Shown: one piece after another, positions 54,286 to 63,751 of the stretch
How the letters are laid out: the number at the start of each line of letters is the position of its first letter
How positions within the stretch are numbered: position 1 is the first letter of the stretch
NCBI GenBank assembly: GCA_041392475.1
Contig: JAWKLZ010000002.1
Location: 992,001 to 1,056,000 of the forward strand
Direction of reading: 5' to 3'
Origin: Chitinophagales bacterium
GTDB lineage: Bacteria; Bacteroidota; Bacteroidia; Chitinophagales; UBA2359
Length of the DNA stretch: 64,000 bases
The notes under the pieces: model-generated
What the model saw: the letters and a program-made list of their open reading frames with translations, nothing else
What the model was told of the DNA's origin: nothing
The model's database searches: none
Translations under genes and position numbers: made by a program

Positions 54286-56244
54286 TTACAGCATCAACTT
54301 AAAATGAGGTGACTTCGACAAATTCCAAAAATCTTTCGCTTCATTCTTAACTGGCGTTGCATCAAGGGTAAAAAAGAAGGTTGTCCCTTTTTCTTTTTGT
54401 GAAACCGTCCATATTGTACCTGCGTGTTTTTCTACAATGGTCTGCATACTCAGCAGACTGACAGTGAGTTGCTCAAAGTTTTTGGTGTGTTTCAATGATT
54501 CAAAAGTCTCAAACATCACTTTGGCTTCTTGAGGATTAAAACCTTCGCCGTTGTCTTTGACATAAAAAATGTGTTCCTTTTTGCCAAACTCTATGATGGC
54601 TATCGGATTTTTTTGTGTGAATTTCAAGGCATTGTGCAGCAAATTGGCGAGCAGTAGCCGCACCAATTCTTCATCGGCTTGAACAATCATATCCTCTTGC
54701 ACCCAAAATCGGATTTCACGTTTGGGATAGCGGCTTTTGAGTTCTGCGGTAATCGTTTTCGCCATCCGACTGATGTTTACCTCCTTCAATTGCAGTGGAT
54801 AGTGTTTGATTTGTTGAAAATTGAAGATGGCACTCAACAAGCCTTCCAAATTATTGGCAGACTTTTGAATCTGAGTCATGTATTTTGTTCCTTCTTTGTC
54901 CAAACTTCCGTTGAATTTTTCCCGCAGCAGATTGGAATTGACTTTTACATCTGTTGCAGGGATTTGCAGTCCTTTGTAGAGTGCTTGGTTGAAAAATTGA
55001 AGCTCCTTTTCCAGCGTTTTTATGTCCCGATTTTGCTGCAATAATTTTTCATCTTTACTTTCCATATACTTTTGCAGTTCTTGCCATTTCCTTTTGTATT
55101 GGCGAATACACCACAAAAATCCTAACAGAATTCCCAATGCTAAAATACCCAAACCCAACACAATCGTTTTCCACATAGCGATATTCTTGGCATTATTTGA
55201 GTTGCTTTTAGCAGTATTGTTGATGGGAGTCTGTGTAATCGTTGGTTTATTACTGAGGTTGGGAATTGTCCATGACAAAGAGGAATCTGAACCAGTATAG
55301 GTTTCCTCTCCAATTCCAATTGAATCTTCTTCACAAACTGTATCTATTGCTGTACTCTTTGAGATAGAGTCCGCATCTTTTTTTTCTAAAGCTTTGAATT
55401 TCAACACTTCCGCATCTTTCTCTTGCTCTAAATGGGCATATTCTTCTGCTGCCTTAAAACTTTTACCTGCCGCCTCATGCTCTCCTATCAATTTTTGGGC
55501 TTCGCCAAGTTGTTGATAAAGATAGCCATAATCAACTTCTGCCTTCAATTGCTCAAAAAGTCGAACACTTCTATTGTAGTAGCTTGCCGATTTAGTATAT
55601 TCACTATTGTCAAAATAGAGTGTCCCTAAATTTTCCAAAGTTTCTGCAAAATGCTCACTTGCTTTTGAAGAAGCCAAAGCATCTAATGCCAACAAATTAT
55701 ACTGAATAGCTGCATCTATTCTATTTTGGGCTTGATAGCTCTCCCCTATCTTCTTTAATGTTTGTCCTAATTGCTTTTGAGAGTTTTGGTTTTCAAAAAT
55801 CCGCTTTGCCTTGATGAAGTATATGATTGCGATGTCAAACTTTTGGAGCATAGAATAAGTATCTCCAACATGAAGGTAAGCAATGCTTTGAAGTATTGAA
55901 TTATTTGTATTATCTGCTATTTCCGCCGCTTTTCGATAGGCAGTCACAGCTTTATTGTTCTTTCCTTCTGCTTCAAATAGTTTACCTATGCGAATGTGAA
56001 TCTGAAACGCCAGACTATCATTGACTTGCTTTTCCGCCAATATCAATGCTGAATTGTAATAAACAAGAGCCTGATTAGGTGAGTCTTCTTTCAATTGCAT
56101 GCCTAATTGCATCATTACTTCCATACGTTGTTTTTCGTCGGAGAGTGTATCTAATAGCACCTGTAAACTATCAGTAGAGGCATTGATTGTGGGAATATTC
56201 AGTAGGCCCACAAGTCCAATTAATAAAAAATAGAATAATTTCAT
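54286..56244 (-). CDS. TPR sensor with degenerate histidine kinase module
   Basis: A 652-residue protein with signal peptide 1-22. About six TPR-type helical repeats (residues about 35-290) are followed by one transmembrane helix (about 360-380) and a coiled coil. A dimerisation-like region where the canonical SHDLQEPL box reads YKGLQIPA (Lys424 in place of His) comes next. Then comes a HATPase domain with LLANLLHNALKFT and KDNGEGFNP. Without the phosphate-accepting His it cannot act as an ordinary kinase; it may bind ATP, inhibit, or act as a partner of another kinase, for example the hybrid regulator 5 kb away (inference). Confidence 0.88.
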   Translation of the reverse strand: MKLFYFLLIGLVGLLNIPTINASTDSLQVLLDTLSDEKQRMEVMMQLGMQLKEDSPNQALVYYNSALILAEKQVNDSLAFQIHIRIGKLFEAEGKNNKAVTAYRKAAEIADNTNNSILQSIAYLHVGDTYSMLQKFDIAIIYFIKAKRIFENQNSQKQLGQTLKKIGESYQAQNRIDAAIQYNLLALDALASSKASEHFAETLENLGTLYFDNSEYTKSASYYNRSVRLFEQLKAEVDYGYLYQQLGEAQKLIGEHEAAGKSFKAAEEYAHLEQEKDAEVLKFKALEKKDADSISKSTAIDTVCEEDSIGIGEETYTGSDSSLSWTIPNLSNKPTITQTPINNTAKSNSNNAKNIAMWKTIVLGLGILALGILLGFLWCIRQYKRKWQELQKYMESKDEKLLQQNRDIKTLEKELQFFNQALYKGLQIPATDVKVNSNLLREKFNGSLDKEGTKYMTQIQKSANNLEGLLSAIFNFQQIKHYPLQLKEVNISRMAKTITAELKSRYPKREIRFWVQEDMIVQADEELVRLLLANLLHNALKFTQKNPIAIIEFGKKEHIFYVKDNGEGFNPQEAKVMFETFESLKHTKNFEQLTVSLLSMQTIVEKHAGTIWTVSQKEKGTTFFFTLDATPVKNEAKDFWNLSKSPHFKLML

Positions 56245-56907
56245 GGCTTGGTATCAGTCGCTAATGTTGTGGAAATAAACATATCACTTAAATCAGATAA
56301 CCCAAGATATTGAGTTAAATTTACTAAAAGTGATTATGGGCTTGGTATGGGCTTTTAAAAAATGGGAAGATTTGGACTATATTGTGGACTTCTTCTGGGT
56401 GGGAATACAAAGTAAACACAATAACCTCGCCAAAATATCCCAAAAATCTGAACTTGGGGAGTTAAGGACAATACCTCCTTGGAATATACAAGAATCTATA
56501 ACCCAGATTTCTTCTCTACTCGCATATCAATGTAGGTATAGCCAAAATCATTCTTAACAAAAGTTAAGCCTCGTTAAAAAAAGCCTACTTTAGTTAAAGT
56601 ATTTGCTATTAATCATTTTTTAGCATATATTAGCAACATGACACACTCAATAGAAGTTATTTAGTTTTTTACCATCAAATTATTCATCTGTTAAGCAACA
56701 TCAATTACTCAACAGACTATTTCCAACAATTTTAGATGTTCAAATTACTATAAATAAACAATTTAAAAACATCTATATCTTTTATTCGTCCTTTACCAAA
56801 TAACCAAGCTGTTGCCATTTTCACATGGCGAAAGATACTAATAGTTACTCAAAAAGTAGCTAAACAGGAAAATATTGTTTAACCAAATACATAAAATAAT
56901 TTCTACT
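56245..56907. other. 660 bp intergenic region without a supported gene
   Basis: AT-rich DNA between the TPR gene and a lipoprotein gene. A 75-codon frame at 56330-56557 starts from a poor context and shows no recognised motif; I do not call it. No repeat or strong terminator was found. Confidence 0.4.
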
Positions 56908-57333
56908 ATGAAAAATTTACCATCACTTATTTTTGCACTTGCTTTTTTAATAATGGGTTTGAGTTCTTGTGAAAAAGAACTCGTTTATCCTATCCATACA
57001 ACATCTGTCAATCAAGTAACGAATACTAATTCGACCGACTTATTCGTACCCGATGGCCATGCCTATACAATTGTAAAAGAAACAGGAACGGTCATGTTCC
57101 AAGACGACCAGTATGTTATCCGTTCACAAGGAAAAACCTATTTCCCTAATAAATTATCTGAAGAATTTCAAGCTCACAAACTCAAAGTATTTTTTGTGGG
57201 AAAAGTACGAACCAATGTGATAAATGAAGAAATCATTCCTATCGAAATCATCAAAATATCGGCTACGGATAGACCTATTGAACAACCCACTATCTCAACA
57301 AGGGTGACTGCAATAGATAGAATTACCCAATAA
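56908..57333 (+). CDS. small lipoprotein of unknown function
   Basis: About 141 residues from ATG 56908. The lipobox MGLSSC (Cys near residue 22) predicts acylation. The mature chain starts EKELVYPIHTTSV, and a beta-rich core (HAYTIVKETGTVMFQDDQYVI) follows. No catalytic motif. Its own terminator follows, and no partner gene is evident. Confidence 0.75.
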   Translation: MKNLPSLIFALAFLIMGLSSCEKELVYPIHTTSVNQVTNTNSTDLFVPDGHAYTIVKETGTVMFQDDQYVIRSQGKTYFPNKLSEEFQAHKLKVFFVGKVRTNVINEEIIPIEIIKISATDRPIEQPTISTRVTAIDRITQ

Positions 57334-57398
57334 AATGCAGTTAATCAACAACCTAAAATTTAGGCTCCACTGAAAAGTGAGTAGATAATCAAGCTGTC

Positions 57399-57436
57399 AG
57401 CTACTTCAAACACAATTGAAGTAGCTTTTTTATTTT
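57399..57436 (+). terminator. terminator of the small lipoprotein gene
   Basis: The stem AGCTACTTCAA (57399-57409) / TTGAAGTAGCT (57416-57426) is followed by TTTTTTATTTT. Confidence 0.85.
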
Positions 57437-57516
57437 CCTTACTACACTATAAATTTTGACTTTTACTTAGTATTTTGAGGATGCAAATGCGAAAAGAAAA
57501 ATTTAATTTACTAGCA

Positions 57517-58179
57517 ATGAATAATATATCCTCCTATTTCATCTTGATTCACTGTTCTTTGTGTCTATTGATTGCCTGTACTCCCACCGAATCAACAAGC
57601 CCAAATACTACTTCAACTACGACAAAAACAGACAACACAAAAATGGAAGAGGCGAAGGCCAACACAGTTGAAGAAAAAGTGGCTGCGATTCGCAACCTTT
57701 ACAAAAACATTCAAGATAATTTGGGCAAATACACCAATAAACACAAATCTTATGCAAGCGATTTAGAAGTACCCATTGTAGGCGAATTAACTGCTTTCAT
57801 GGATGGCAGCAGGATTGTAAAACTGGTTGATAAAGCCGAAGAAGATCATGGGCCTAGTGTAAATGAATACTTCTTTATTAATAGCAAATTGTTTTTTCTT
57901 TTTAGTCAAGTGACGACTGTTGAAATGACCGAAAAGCCCAATAGCCATGTGCGAGAACTTCGATTGTATTTTGATGAGGGTCAAATCATTGATGCGCTAG
58001 TCAAAACCAAAACCTTCAAACATGGAGAAACAATAGACATGAGCACTGTTGCCAATGAAAAAGGAACATCCCTCATAGGTGCGGAAGAAGAAGCTGAATA
58101 TTATACCCAACTAGCCTCCGAAACATTGGAGTTTTTTGAAAGCAAAGAGAGTTTTGATGAATTTTATGGCGGAGAATAA
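57517..58179 (+). CDS. lipoprotein of unknown function
   Basis: About 220 residues from ATG 57517; the upstream TTG frame start is unlikely. Lipobox CLLIAC (Cys near residue 21), then a Ser/Thr/Asn-rich spacer typical of outer-membrane lipoproteins, then a folded part with EVPIVGELTAFMDGSRIVKLVDK and a VNEYFFINSKLFFLF strand pair. It resembles uncharacterised proteins with a PepSY-like alternating pattern only loosely. Convergent with the YitT gene (24 bp gap). Confidence 0.75.
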   Translation: MNNISSYFILIHCSLCLLIACTPTESTSPNTTSTTTKTDNTKMEEAKANTVEEKVAAIRNLYKNIQDNLGKYTNKHKSYASDLEVPIVGELTAFMDGSRIVKLVDKAEEDHGPSVNEYFFINSKLFFLFSQVTTVEMTEKPNSHVRELRLYFDEGQIIDALVKTKTFKHGETIDMSTVANEKGTSLIGAEEEAEYYTQLASETLEFFESKESFDEFYGGE

Positions 58180-58202
58180 TCAAAAATCGCCCCAATTTAC
58201 CA

Positions 58203-59174
58203 CTATTTCTTCAATGGTCTTTTCTTCACCATTCCTCCTTTTGTATCCTTGATACTGTTCATAATAATAAAAGCATTCTCGTCAATTTTATCAATTTCTG
58301 TTTTCAATTTAGCCAACTCCAATCGGGTAATAACCGTAAAAATAATGTTGGTTTCCTGCAAATTTTCACCCGCTTTCGCAAATCCCCTCTTACCTTGATA
58401 AATCGTGCAGCCTCGACCCATTTCTTCGGTAATCGCCAACCTGATTTTCTCATTCAGTCTCGAAATAATCGTTACTCCAATATACTCTTCTACTCCATCT
58501 ATCACAAAATCAACCGTTTTAGCAGCTGCTAAATAAGTCAAAATCGCATATAAAGCCGTTTCGATAGACATAATATAAGCTCCAAAAGAAAAGATAATTA
58601 CATTGAATACTAAAATAACATCTCCAATACTCAAACCCGTTTTACGACTCAGAAAAACTGCCAAAACTTCTGTACCATCAATAACTGCTCCACCACGCAT
58701 TGCCAATCCAATACCTAAGCCCAAGAAAAACCCTCCAAATACAGCAACCAATAGCTTATCAGAAGTCACAATGGGATAGTGAACAAAATGAACGACCAAT
58801 GCCAAACATCCAATGGCGACCAAACTCTTCACTGCAAATCCTCTCCCGATAGTGCGGTATCCCAACATCAAAAAAGGCAAGTTGATAACTACCAACAAAA
58901 TCGACAAAGAAATCCCCGTCACTTCCTCAGTCAACAAGGAAATTCCCGTCACACCTCCATCAATAAAAGAATTGGGTAACAGAAACCCACCCAAACCAAA
59001 GCCAGCAGACACAATTCCCAAACCCATAAGCATAACTTCTTGCAGAAAATGAGTAATTTCAACATTGAAAATTTGGGCTTCTCTGACGAGTTGTTTTTTA
59101 TCTACATTTTCTTTTCTCCTTTTGTGTCTTTTCTTTATAGTTTCAATAATTACTCTTTGAAATAATGGGTTCAT
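58203..59174 (-). CDS. YitT-family membrane protein
   Basis: A 323-residue protein. A charged N-terminus is followed by five to six transmembrane helices (about 40-215, with LPNSFIDGGVTGISLL and GGAVIDGTEVLAVFLS). A cytoplasmic DUF2179 domain (about 245-315) has IYQGKRGFAKAGENLQ and a second beta block. Family knowledge: YitT proteins are widespread, with no established transport substrate. Divergent from the glutamine-synthetase-family gene. Confidence 0.9.
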   Translation of the reverse strand: MNPLFQRVIIETIKKRHKRRKENVDKKQLVREAQIFNVEITHFLQEVMLMGLGIVSAGFGLGGFLLPNSFIDGGVTGISLLTEEVTGISLSILLVVINLPFLMLGYRTIGRGFAVKSLVAIGCLALVVHFVHYPIVTSDKLLVAVFGGFFLGLGIGLAMRGGAVIDGTEVLAVFLSRKTGLSIGDVILVFNVIIFSFGAYIMSIETALYAILTYLAAAKTVDFVIDGVEEYIGVTIISRLNEKIRLAITEEMGRGCTIYQGKRGFAKAGENLQETNIIFTVITRLELAKLKTEIDKIDENAFIIMNSIKDTKGGMVKKRPLKK

Positions 59175-59191
59175 AGGATATGATTTTAGGG

Positions 59192-59222
59192 TTTACAGGA
59201 TACAATTTAGTGTTTATATTTG
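59192..59222 (+). promoter_or_regulatory. candidate Bacteroidota promoter for the GS-like gene
   Basis: TATATTTG (59215-59222) matches the -7 consensus TAnnTTTG. TTTAC at 59192, about 19 bp upstream, is near the -33 TTTG. The element is 54 bp before the ATG, in the divergent gap. Confidence 0.5.
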
Positions 59223-59275
59223 TACCAACATTACAACAATGCTTGATATTTTCAGCAAAATAGAACAATAATACC

Positions 59276-60652
59276 ATGAAACAAAAAGGTCTTTTAACTA
59301 TTCCTCAACTACAAAAGAAAGTAAAAAAAGGTAAAATAGAAACCATTGTAGTCGCATTTACCGACCATTATGGGCGACTTGTAGGCAAACGTTTTGACGC
59401 AGATTTCTTTTTGGAAAGTGCAGCAAAAGATGGCACACATAGCTGCAATTATTTGCTTACCACCGATATGGAGATGGAACCCGTTGCAGGATATGCCTTT
59501 GCCAACTGGGAACTGGGTTATGGTGATTTTCATCTTGTTCCCGACCTAAACACCTTACGTATGGCTACTTGGCTCAAAAAAACAGCGATTGTACTGTGTG
59601 ATGTCAAAAACGAGAAAACACATGAATACGTTGTAGAAGCTCCTCGTTCCATTTTACGCAAACAAGTTGAAGCAGCCAAAAATATGGGCTTTGAAGGTTT
59701 TGCAGCCTCTGAACTAGAATATTACCTTTTTGAAAATAATTACCGTCAAGCCTTCAATCAAAATTACCAAGATCTTCAACCAGTAGGTTGGTACCTTGAA
59801 GACTACCACATACTGCAAGGCACTCGTACTGAACCCTTCAACGCTGCTGCCCGCCGACATTTGAAAAACTCGGGGATTCCTGTCGAAAACTCCAAAGGTG
59901 AATGGGGTTTGGGACAACACGAACTAAATATACAATACGCCGAAATTCTGGACATGGCAGGTCGGCATATCATCTACAAGCAATGTCTCAAAGAATTAGC
60001 AGACGAAATGGGTATATCAGTGACTTTCATGGCAAAATACCACAGCGATAGAGCAGGCTCAAGTTGTCATATTCATCTTAGTTTGTGGCAAAACGGAAAG
60101 AATGCTTTTGCAGGAGATACTCAATTTGGCCCTGTTCAATGCTCTGATATTTTTCGTTGGTTTTTAGGTGGTTGGATAGAGCATGTTCCAGACGTAATGC
60201 CTTTTTATGCTCCTACCATTAATTCTTACAAACGCTATGTAGATGGTTCTTGGGCGCCGACTCGTTTGGCATGGAGTTATGACAACCGCACTGCAGGGTT
60301 TAGAGTAGTTGGAAGTGGTCAAAGCCTTCGCATAGAATGTCGCATCCCAGGCGCAGACTGCAACCCCTACTTAGCTTTTGCAGCGGCTTTGGCTTCTGGA
60401 TTGGATGGCATCCAAAACAAAATCGAACCACCTCAAATTTTTGAAGGTGATATTTATGCTGCCAAACATTTGCTCCGTGTTCCTTACACACTTGAAGAAG
60501 CTATTGAAAAAATGGATACTAGCGTTTTTGCAAAAACAGCTTTTGGTGAAAAAGTCGTAAAACATTATATTCATCACTTCAAAAACGAATTATCAGCTTA
60601 TAATCAATCCGTAACAGATTGGGAACGGAAACGTTATTTTGAGCGAATCTGA
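59276..60652 (+). CDS. glutamine-synthetase-family ligase
   Basis: A 458-residue cytoplasmic protein. An N-terminal beta-Grasp part (VVAFTDHYGRLVGKRFDADFF) is followed by the GS catalytic domain: ELEYYLFENN, GQHELNIQYAE (metal-binding Glu/His), AGSSCHIHLSL and NRTAGFRVVGSG (ATP/Arg site). Its length and the WAPTRLAWSYDNRTA block fit the PuuA/gamma-glutamylpolyamine-synthetase-like branch rather than housekeeping GlnA. The amine substrate is unknown. No polyamine pathway genes flank it. Confidence 0.85.
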   Translation: MKQKGLLTIPQLQKKVKKGKIETIVVAFTDHYGRLVGKRFDADFFLESAAKDGTHSCNYLLTTDMEMEPVAGYAFANWELGYGDFHLVPDLNTLRMATWLKKTAIVLCDVKNEKTHEYVVEAPRSILRKQVEAAKNMGFEGFAASELEYYLFENNYRQAFNQNYQDLQPVGWYLEDYHILQGTRTEPFNAAARRHLKNSGIPVENSKGEWGLGQHELNIQYAEILDMAGRHIIYKQCLKELADEMGISVTFMAKYHSDRAGSSCHIHLSLWQNGKNAFAGDTQFGPVQCSDIFRWFLGGWIEHVPDVMPFYAPTINSYKRYVDGSWAPTRLAWSYDNRTAGFRVVGSGQSLRIECRIPGADCNPYLAFAAALASGLDGIQNKIEPPQIFEGDIYAAKHLLRVPYTLEEAIEKMDTSVFAKTAFGEKVVKHYIHHFKNELSAYNQSVTDWERKRYFERI

Positions 60653-60828
60653 TTTTCCTGACAGACAAACAAGTTATTCAACAATCAAATTCCCTAATTT
60701 TTCTTAGTTTTGCACGATTTTATCAAATGGTTATAACCTGATTTTTACAAAAATTAGCATATCAGTGTTAAGCACTCTATCTGAAAAATCTGTTATTAAT
60801 TTTCAATTATTGACCAATCATTCTAACA

Positions 60829-62250
60829 GTGAACGCCAGAACCAGACTTATTTTACAACTTTTCGATGCAAAAGTTATTGAATTTGGAGATTTTACACTC
60901 CGTAGTGGTATCCAAACCCCTTTTTATGTTGATCTCCGAAGAGTCGCTTCCTATCCACATATCCTGAAAGAAATCTGTCTCCAATTGTGGGAAACCATTT
61001 CACTTTCCCATGTTCAGTTTGATTTATTGTGTGGAGTACCTTATGCAGCAGTCTCCTATGCTACAGTCATAGGAATGCAGCAAAATATTCCGACAATCAT
61101 TAAACGCAAAGAACGAAAAGAATACGGTTCTAAAAAATTAATCGAAGGTGTTTTTGAAGAAGGCCAAAACTGTTTGGTATTGGAAGACACTATTACAAGT
61201 GGCATTAGCCTGGTCGAAGCTGTTGCTGATTTAGAGGGCGAAGGTTTATCGGTCAAAGATATTGCAGTAGTTATTGACCGCCAACAAGGAGGCTCAAAAA
61301 CGCTAGAACGTTTGGGATATAAAGTGCATAAATTGTTTTCCATTGAAGAAATAATGGATGTATTGATGCAAAATGGACGTATCAATTATCCTACCTTCAG
61401 AAACACCATGCTTTTTATTGAGCAAAATCAGGTAAAAATCGAAGATGTCAATGGAACAACATCTGAATCAATGCCTATGCCATACCATGAACGCATCGAA
61501 GAAGCACATCATCCCGTCACCAAACGATTGCTTCAAATTATCAATACAAAAGAAAGCAATTTAATCTGTTCGGCAGATGTGACAACAAAGTCAGAATTAT
61601 TAGCTTTAGCAGATACAGTAGGTCCTCATATTTGTTGCCTTAAAACACACATTGACAGCATAAATGATTTTGATACTGATTTGATAGAAAAACTCCAACA
61701 GCTTGCTAAAAAACATCAATTTCTACTTTTTGAAGACCGAAAATTTGGGGACATTGGCAGTACGCTTCAAAAACAATATACTTCAACTCATTATGCCATT
61801 CACCAATGGGCAGATTTAATCACAGTACACGTTGTAGGTGGTGCTGCAAGTATTCAAGCATTGAAGGATACAGGACATTTTACCAACAAAGGTATGGTTA
61901 TCATTGCTCAAATGAGTACAAAAGATACTTTAACGGATTCAAATTACGTTAAAAATGCAACTAAAATTGCAGAAGAACACAAGGATGTAGTGGTTGGAAT
62001 TGTAGCACAAGAACGTTTGACAAATGATTTGGGCATACTGCAATTTACGCCAGGTATCCATTTGGATGTCAAATCAGATCAAGCAGGACAAGTTTACAAC
62101 AGTCCCAATGTTGCTTTTGCAGAAAGAGGAACAGATGTAATGATTGTAGGGCGGGGCATTTATCAAGCAGACAATCCCTTAGAGGCTGCAAAAACATACC
62201 AAAAAGCAGGCTGGGAGGCTTACAATTCCAACATTACGGTCAATTTTTAA
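60829..62250 (+). CDS. bifunctional orotate phosphoribosyltransferase/OMP decarboxylase
   Basis: A 473-residue protein starting at GTG 60829, with an in-frame stop upstream and no better ATG. Residues about 1-205 are OPRT (FTLRSGIQTPFYVDLR, PRPP motif CLVLEDTITSG). Residues about 215-473 are OMP decarboxylase (LICSADVTTKSEL, catalytic FEDRKFGDIG, VAQERL, GIHLDVKSDQAGQVYNSP). Same domain order as eukaryotic UMP synthase. It completes UMP synthesis from orotate. With upp 550 bp away this makes a small pyrimidine locus. Confidence 0.93.
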   Translation: MNARTRLILQLFDAKVIEFGDFTLRSGIQTPFYVDLRRVASYPHILKEICLQLWETISLSHVQFDLLCGVPYAAVSYATVIGMQQNIPTIIKRKERKEYGSKKLIEGVFEEGQNCLVLEDTITSGISLVEAVADLEGEGLSVKDIAVVIDRQQGGSKTLERLGYKVHKLFSIEEIMDVLMQNGRINYPTFRNTMLFIEQNQVKIEDVNGTTSESMPMPYHERIEEAHHPVTKRLLQIINTKESNLICSADVTTKSELLALADTVGPHICCLKTHIDSINDFDTDLIEKLQQLAKKHQFLLFEDRKFGDIGSTLQKQYTSTHYAIHQWADLITVHVVGGAASIQALKDTGHFTNKGMVIIAQMSTKDTLTDSNYVKNATKIAEEHKDVVVGIVAQERLTNDLGILQFTPGIHLDVKSDQAGQVYNSPNVAFAERGTDVMIVGRGIYQADNPLEAAKTYQKAGWEAYNSNITVNF

Positions 62251-62276
62251 ACTCAAAACTTCAATAATTGAATACC

Positions 62277-62768
62277 ATGAATTCATATAGCGAGCTTTCA
62301 CCTCAATCAAAAGTTTGGATTTATCAAAGCAGCCGACCATTTACACATTCAGAAACAACTGACATTCAACAAGCCTTAGCCAATTTTGTCCAGCAATGGG
62401 CTGCCCACGGTAAAGGGCTAAAAGCCTATGGAAATGTATATTATCAACAATTCATTGTATTGATGGTAGATGAAAGCGCACATGGCGCAAGTGGCTGTTC
62501 TATTGATAGTTCCGTACATTTCCTTAAAGGACTTCAAAAACAATATGAAGTCAATCTATTTGACCGTCTTACGATGGCTTATAAAAACTCGTCAAATGAA
62601 TTGGTAACTGCGGATAGAAATAGCTTTGAGAAATTGGTTCACACAGGCAAAATTAAAGATAGTACGATTGTCTTCAATAATTTGGTCAGTAATAAACAAG
62701 AATTTGAAACCAAGTGGGAGATTCCAATGGCAGAGAGTTGGCACAAAAAAATGTTTTCTATAAATTGA
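62277..62768 (+). CDS. conserved Bacteroidota protein, often mislabelled ABC ATPase
   Basis: 163 residues from ATG 62277, only 26 bp after the UMP synthase gene, so probably the same transcript. Signature-like blocks: KVWIYQSSRPFTHSETT, VQQWAAHGKGLKAYG, QFIVLMVDESAHGASGCSID and SVHFLKGLQKQYEVNLFDRLTMAYK. It has no Walker motifs, so the common ABC label in databases is unsupported. Function unknown; possibly linked to nucleotide metabolism by position. Confidence 0.8.
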   Translation: MNSYSELSPQSKVWIYQSSRPFTHSETTDIQQALANFVQQWAAHGKGLKAYGNVYYQQFIVLMVDESAHGASGCSIDSSVHFLKGLQKQYEVNLFDRLTMAYKNSSNELVTADRNSFEKLVHTGKIKDSTIVFNNLVSNKQEFETKWEIPMAESWHKKMFSIN

Positions 62769-62802
62769 ACTTTGCGACTTGATTCTGAAGTATCCACAAG
62801 AT

Positions 62803-63456
62803 TTAATCTTGCAATTTCTCTCCAAAAGACAAATCTCCTGCATCTCCTAATCCAGGTACAATATAACCTTTTGCAGTTAATTCATCGTCAATGGCTGCTG
62901 CCCATATGGTTACTTTATCACTAGAAAAGTTTTTTCTTATTTCATCAATTCCTATTGTACAAGCAATTGCTACTACAATATGTATATGACTTGGATTACC
63001 AAATTCAAACAGTTGCTTTAATGTTAATACTATAGACGCACCAGTTGCTAACATAGGATCTGACAAAATAACAATCCTATCTTCTAAATCAGGGCATGAC
63101 ACATATTCCATTTTAATCGTAAACTTACCACTTTTGTGATGTTTACGATATGCAGAGATAAAAGCATTATCTGCTTTATCAAACATATTTAATAAACCTG
63201 TATGCATTGGCAATCCTGCTCTAAGGATAGTCGCTAAAACTGGTTGCTCATCTAGCACATTACATTCTGAAATACCCAATGGAGTTTGAACAGATTTCAT
63301 TTTAGAAGGCAGCTTTTTGCTAACTTCATAAGCAAATATTTCTCCTAAACGCTCTAAGTTTCTTCTAAACCTCATTCTATCAGCTTGAATAGAAACATCT
63401 CGGATTTCTGATACAATATCTCCAACTAAAGGATTCTGATTACTTAGATTATACAC
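62803..63456 (-). CDS. upp: uracil phosphoribosyltransferase
   Basis: 217 residues from ATG 63456 (MVYNLSNQNPLVGD); an upstream in-frame start at 63498 is less likely. Motifs: ILRAGLPMHTGL, PRPP loop region ILSDPMLATGASIVLT and the uracil-binding C-terminus GYIVPGLGDAGDLSFG. It salvages uracil to UMP. Convergent with the preceding pyrimidine gene pair. Confidence 0.95.
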   Translation of the reverse strand: MYNLSNQNPLVGDIVSEIRDVSIQADRMRFRRNLERLGEIFAYEVSKKLPSKMKSVQTPLGISECNVLDEQPVLATILRAGLPMHTGLLNMFDKADNAFISAYRKHHKSGKFTIKMEYVSCPDLEDRIVILSDPMLATGASIVLTLKQLFEFGNPSHIHIVVAIACTIGIDEIRKNFSSDKVTIWAAAIDDELTAKGYIVPGLGDAGDLSFGEKLQD

Positions 63457-63591
63457 CATTTTAGGCAATTTACATTTAAAGTGATAAACACGCCCCAAAA
63501 ATGCAACTAATTTTTGAAATTAGTTAAAATATGCTCATATTTCTATAATATATATATTCCACTTACAACTCTTAGCAATCGAATTATTTCA

Positions 63592-63630
63592 ACAAAAAAA
63601 GAGCCGCTGCACACTTGTGTACAACGGCTC
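63592..63630 (-). terminator. terminator of the rRNA operon
   Basis: GAGCCG (63601-63606) pairs with CGGCTC (63625-63630), with partial inner pairing. The reverse strand continues into TTTTTTTG. It lies directly after the 5S gene. Confidence 0.85.
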
Positions 63631-63641
63631 AATAATAGTAA

Positions 63642-63751
<110 letters not shown>

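Noticed and set aside
56330..56557. Forward 75-codon frame in the gap after the TPR gene
   Set aside because: No ribosome site, no recognised pattern, and tryptophan/lysine content typical of random AT DNA.
62277..62768. ABC transporter ATPase
   Set aside because: No Walker A, Walker B or signature motif in 163 residues.
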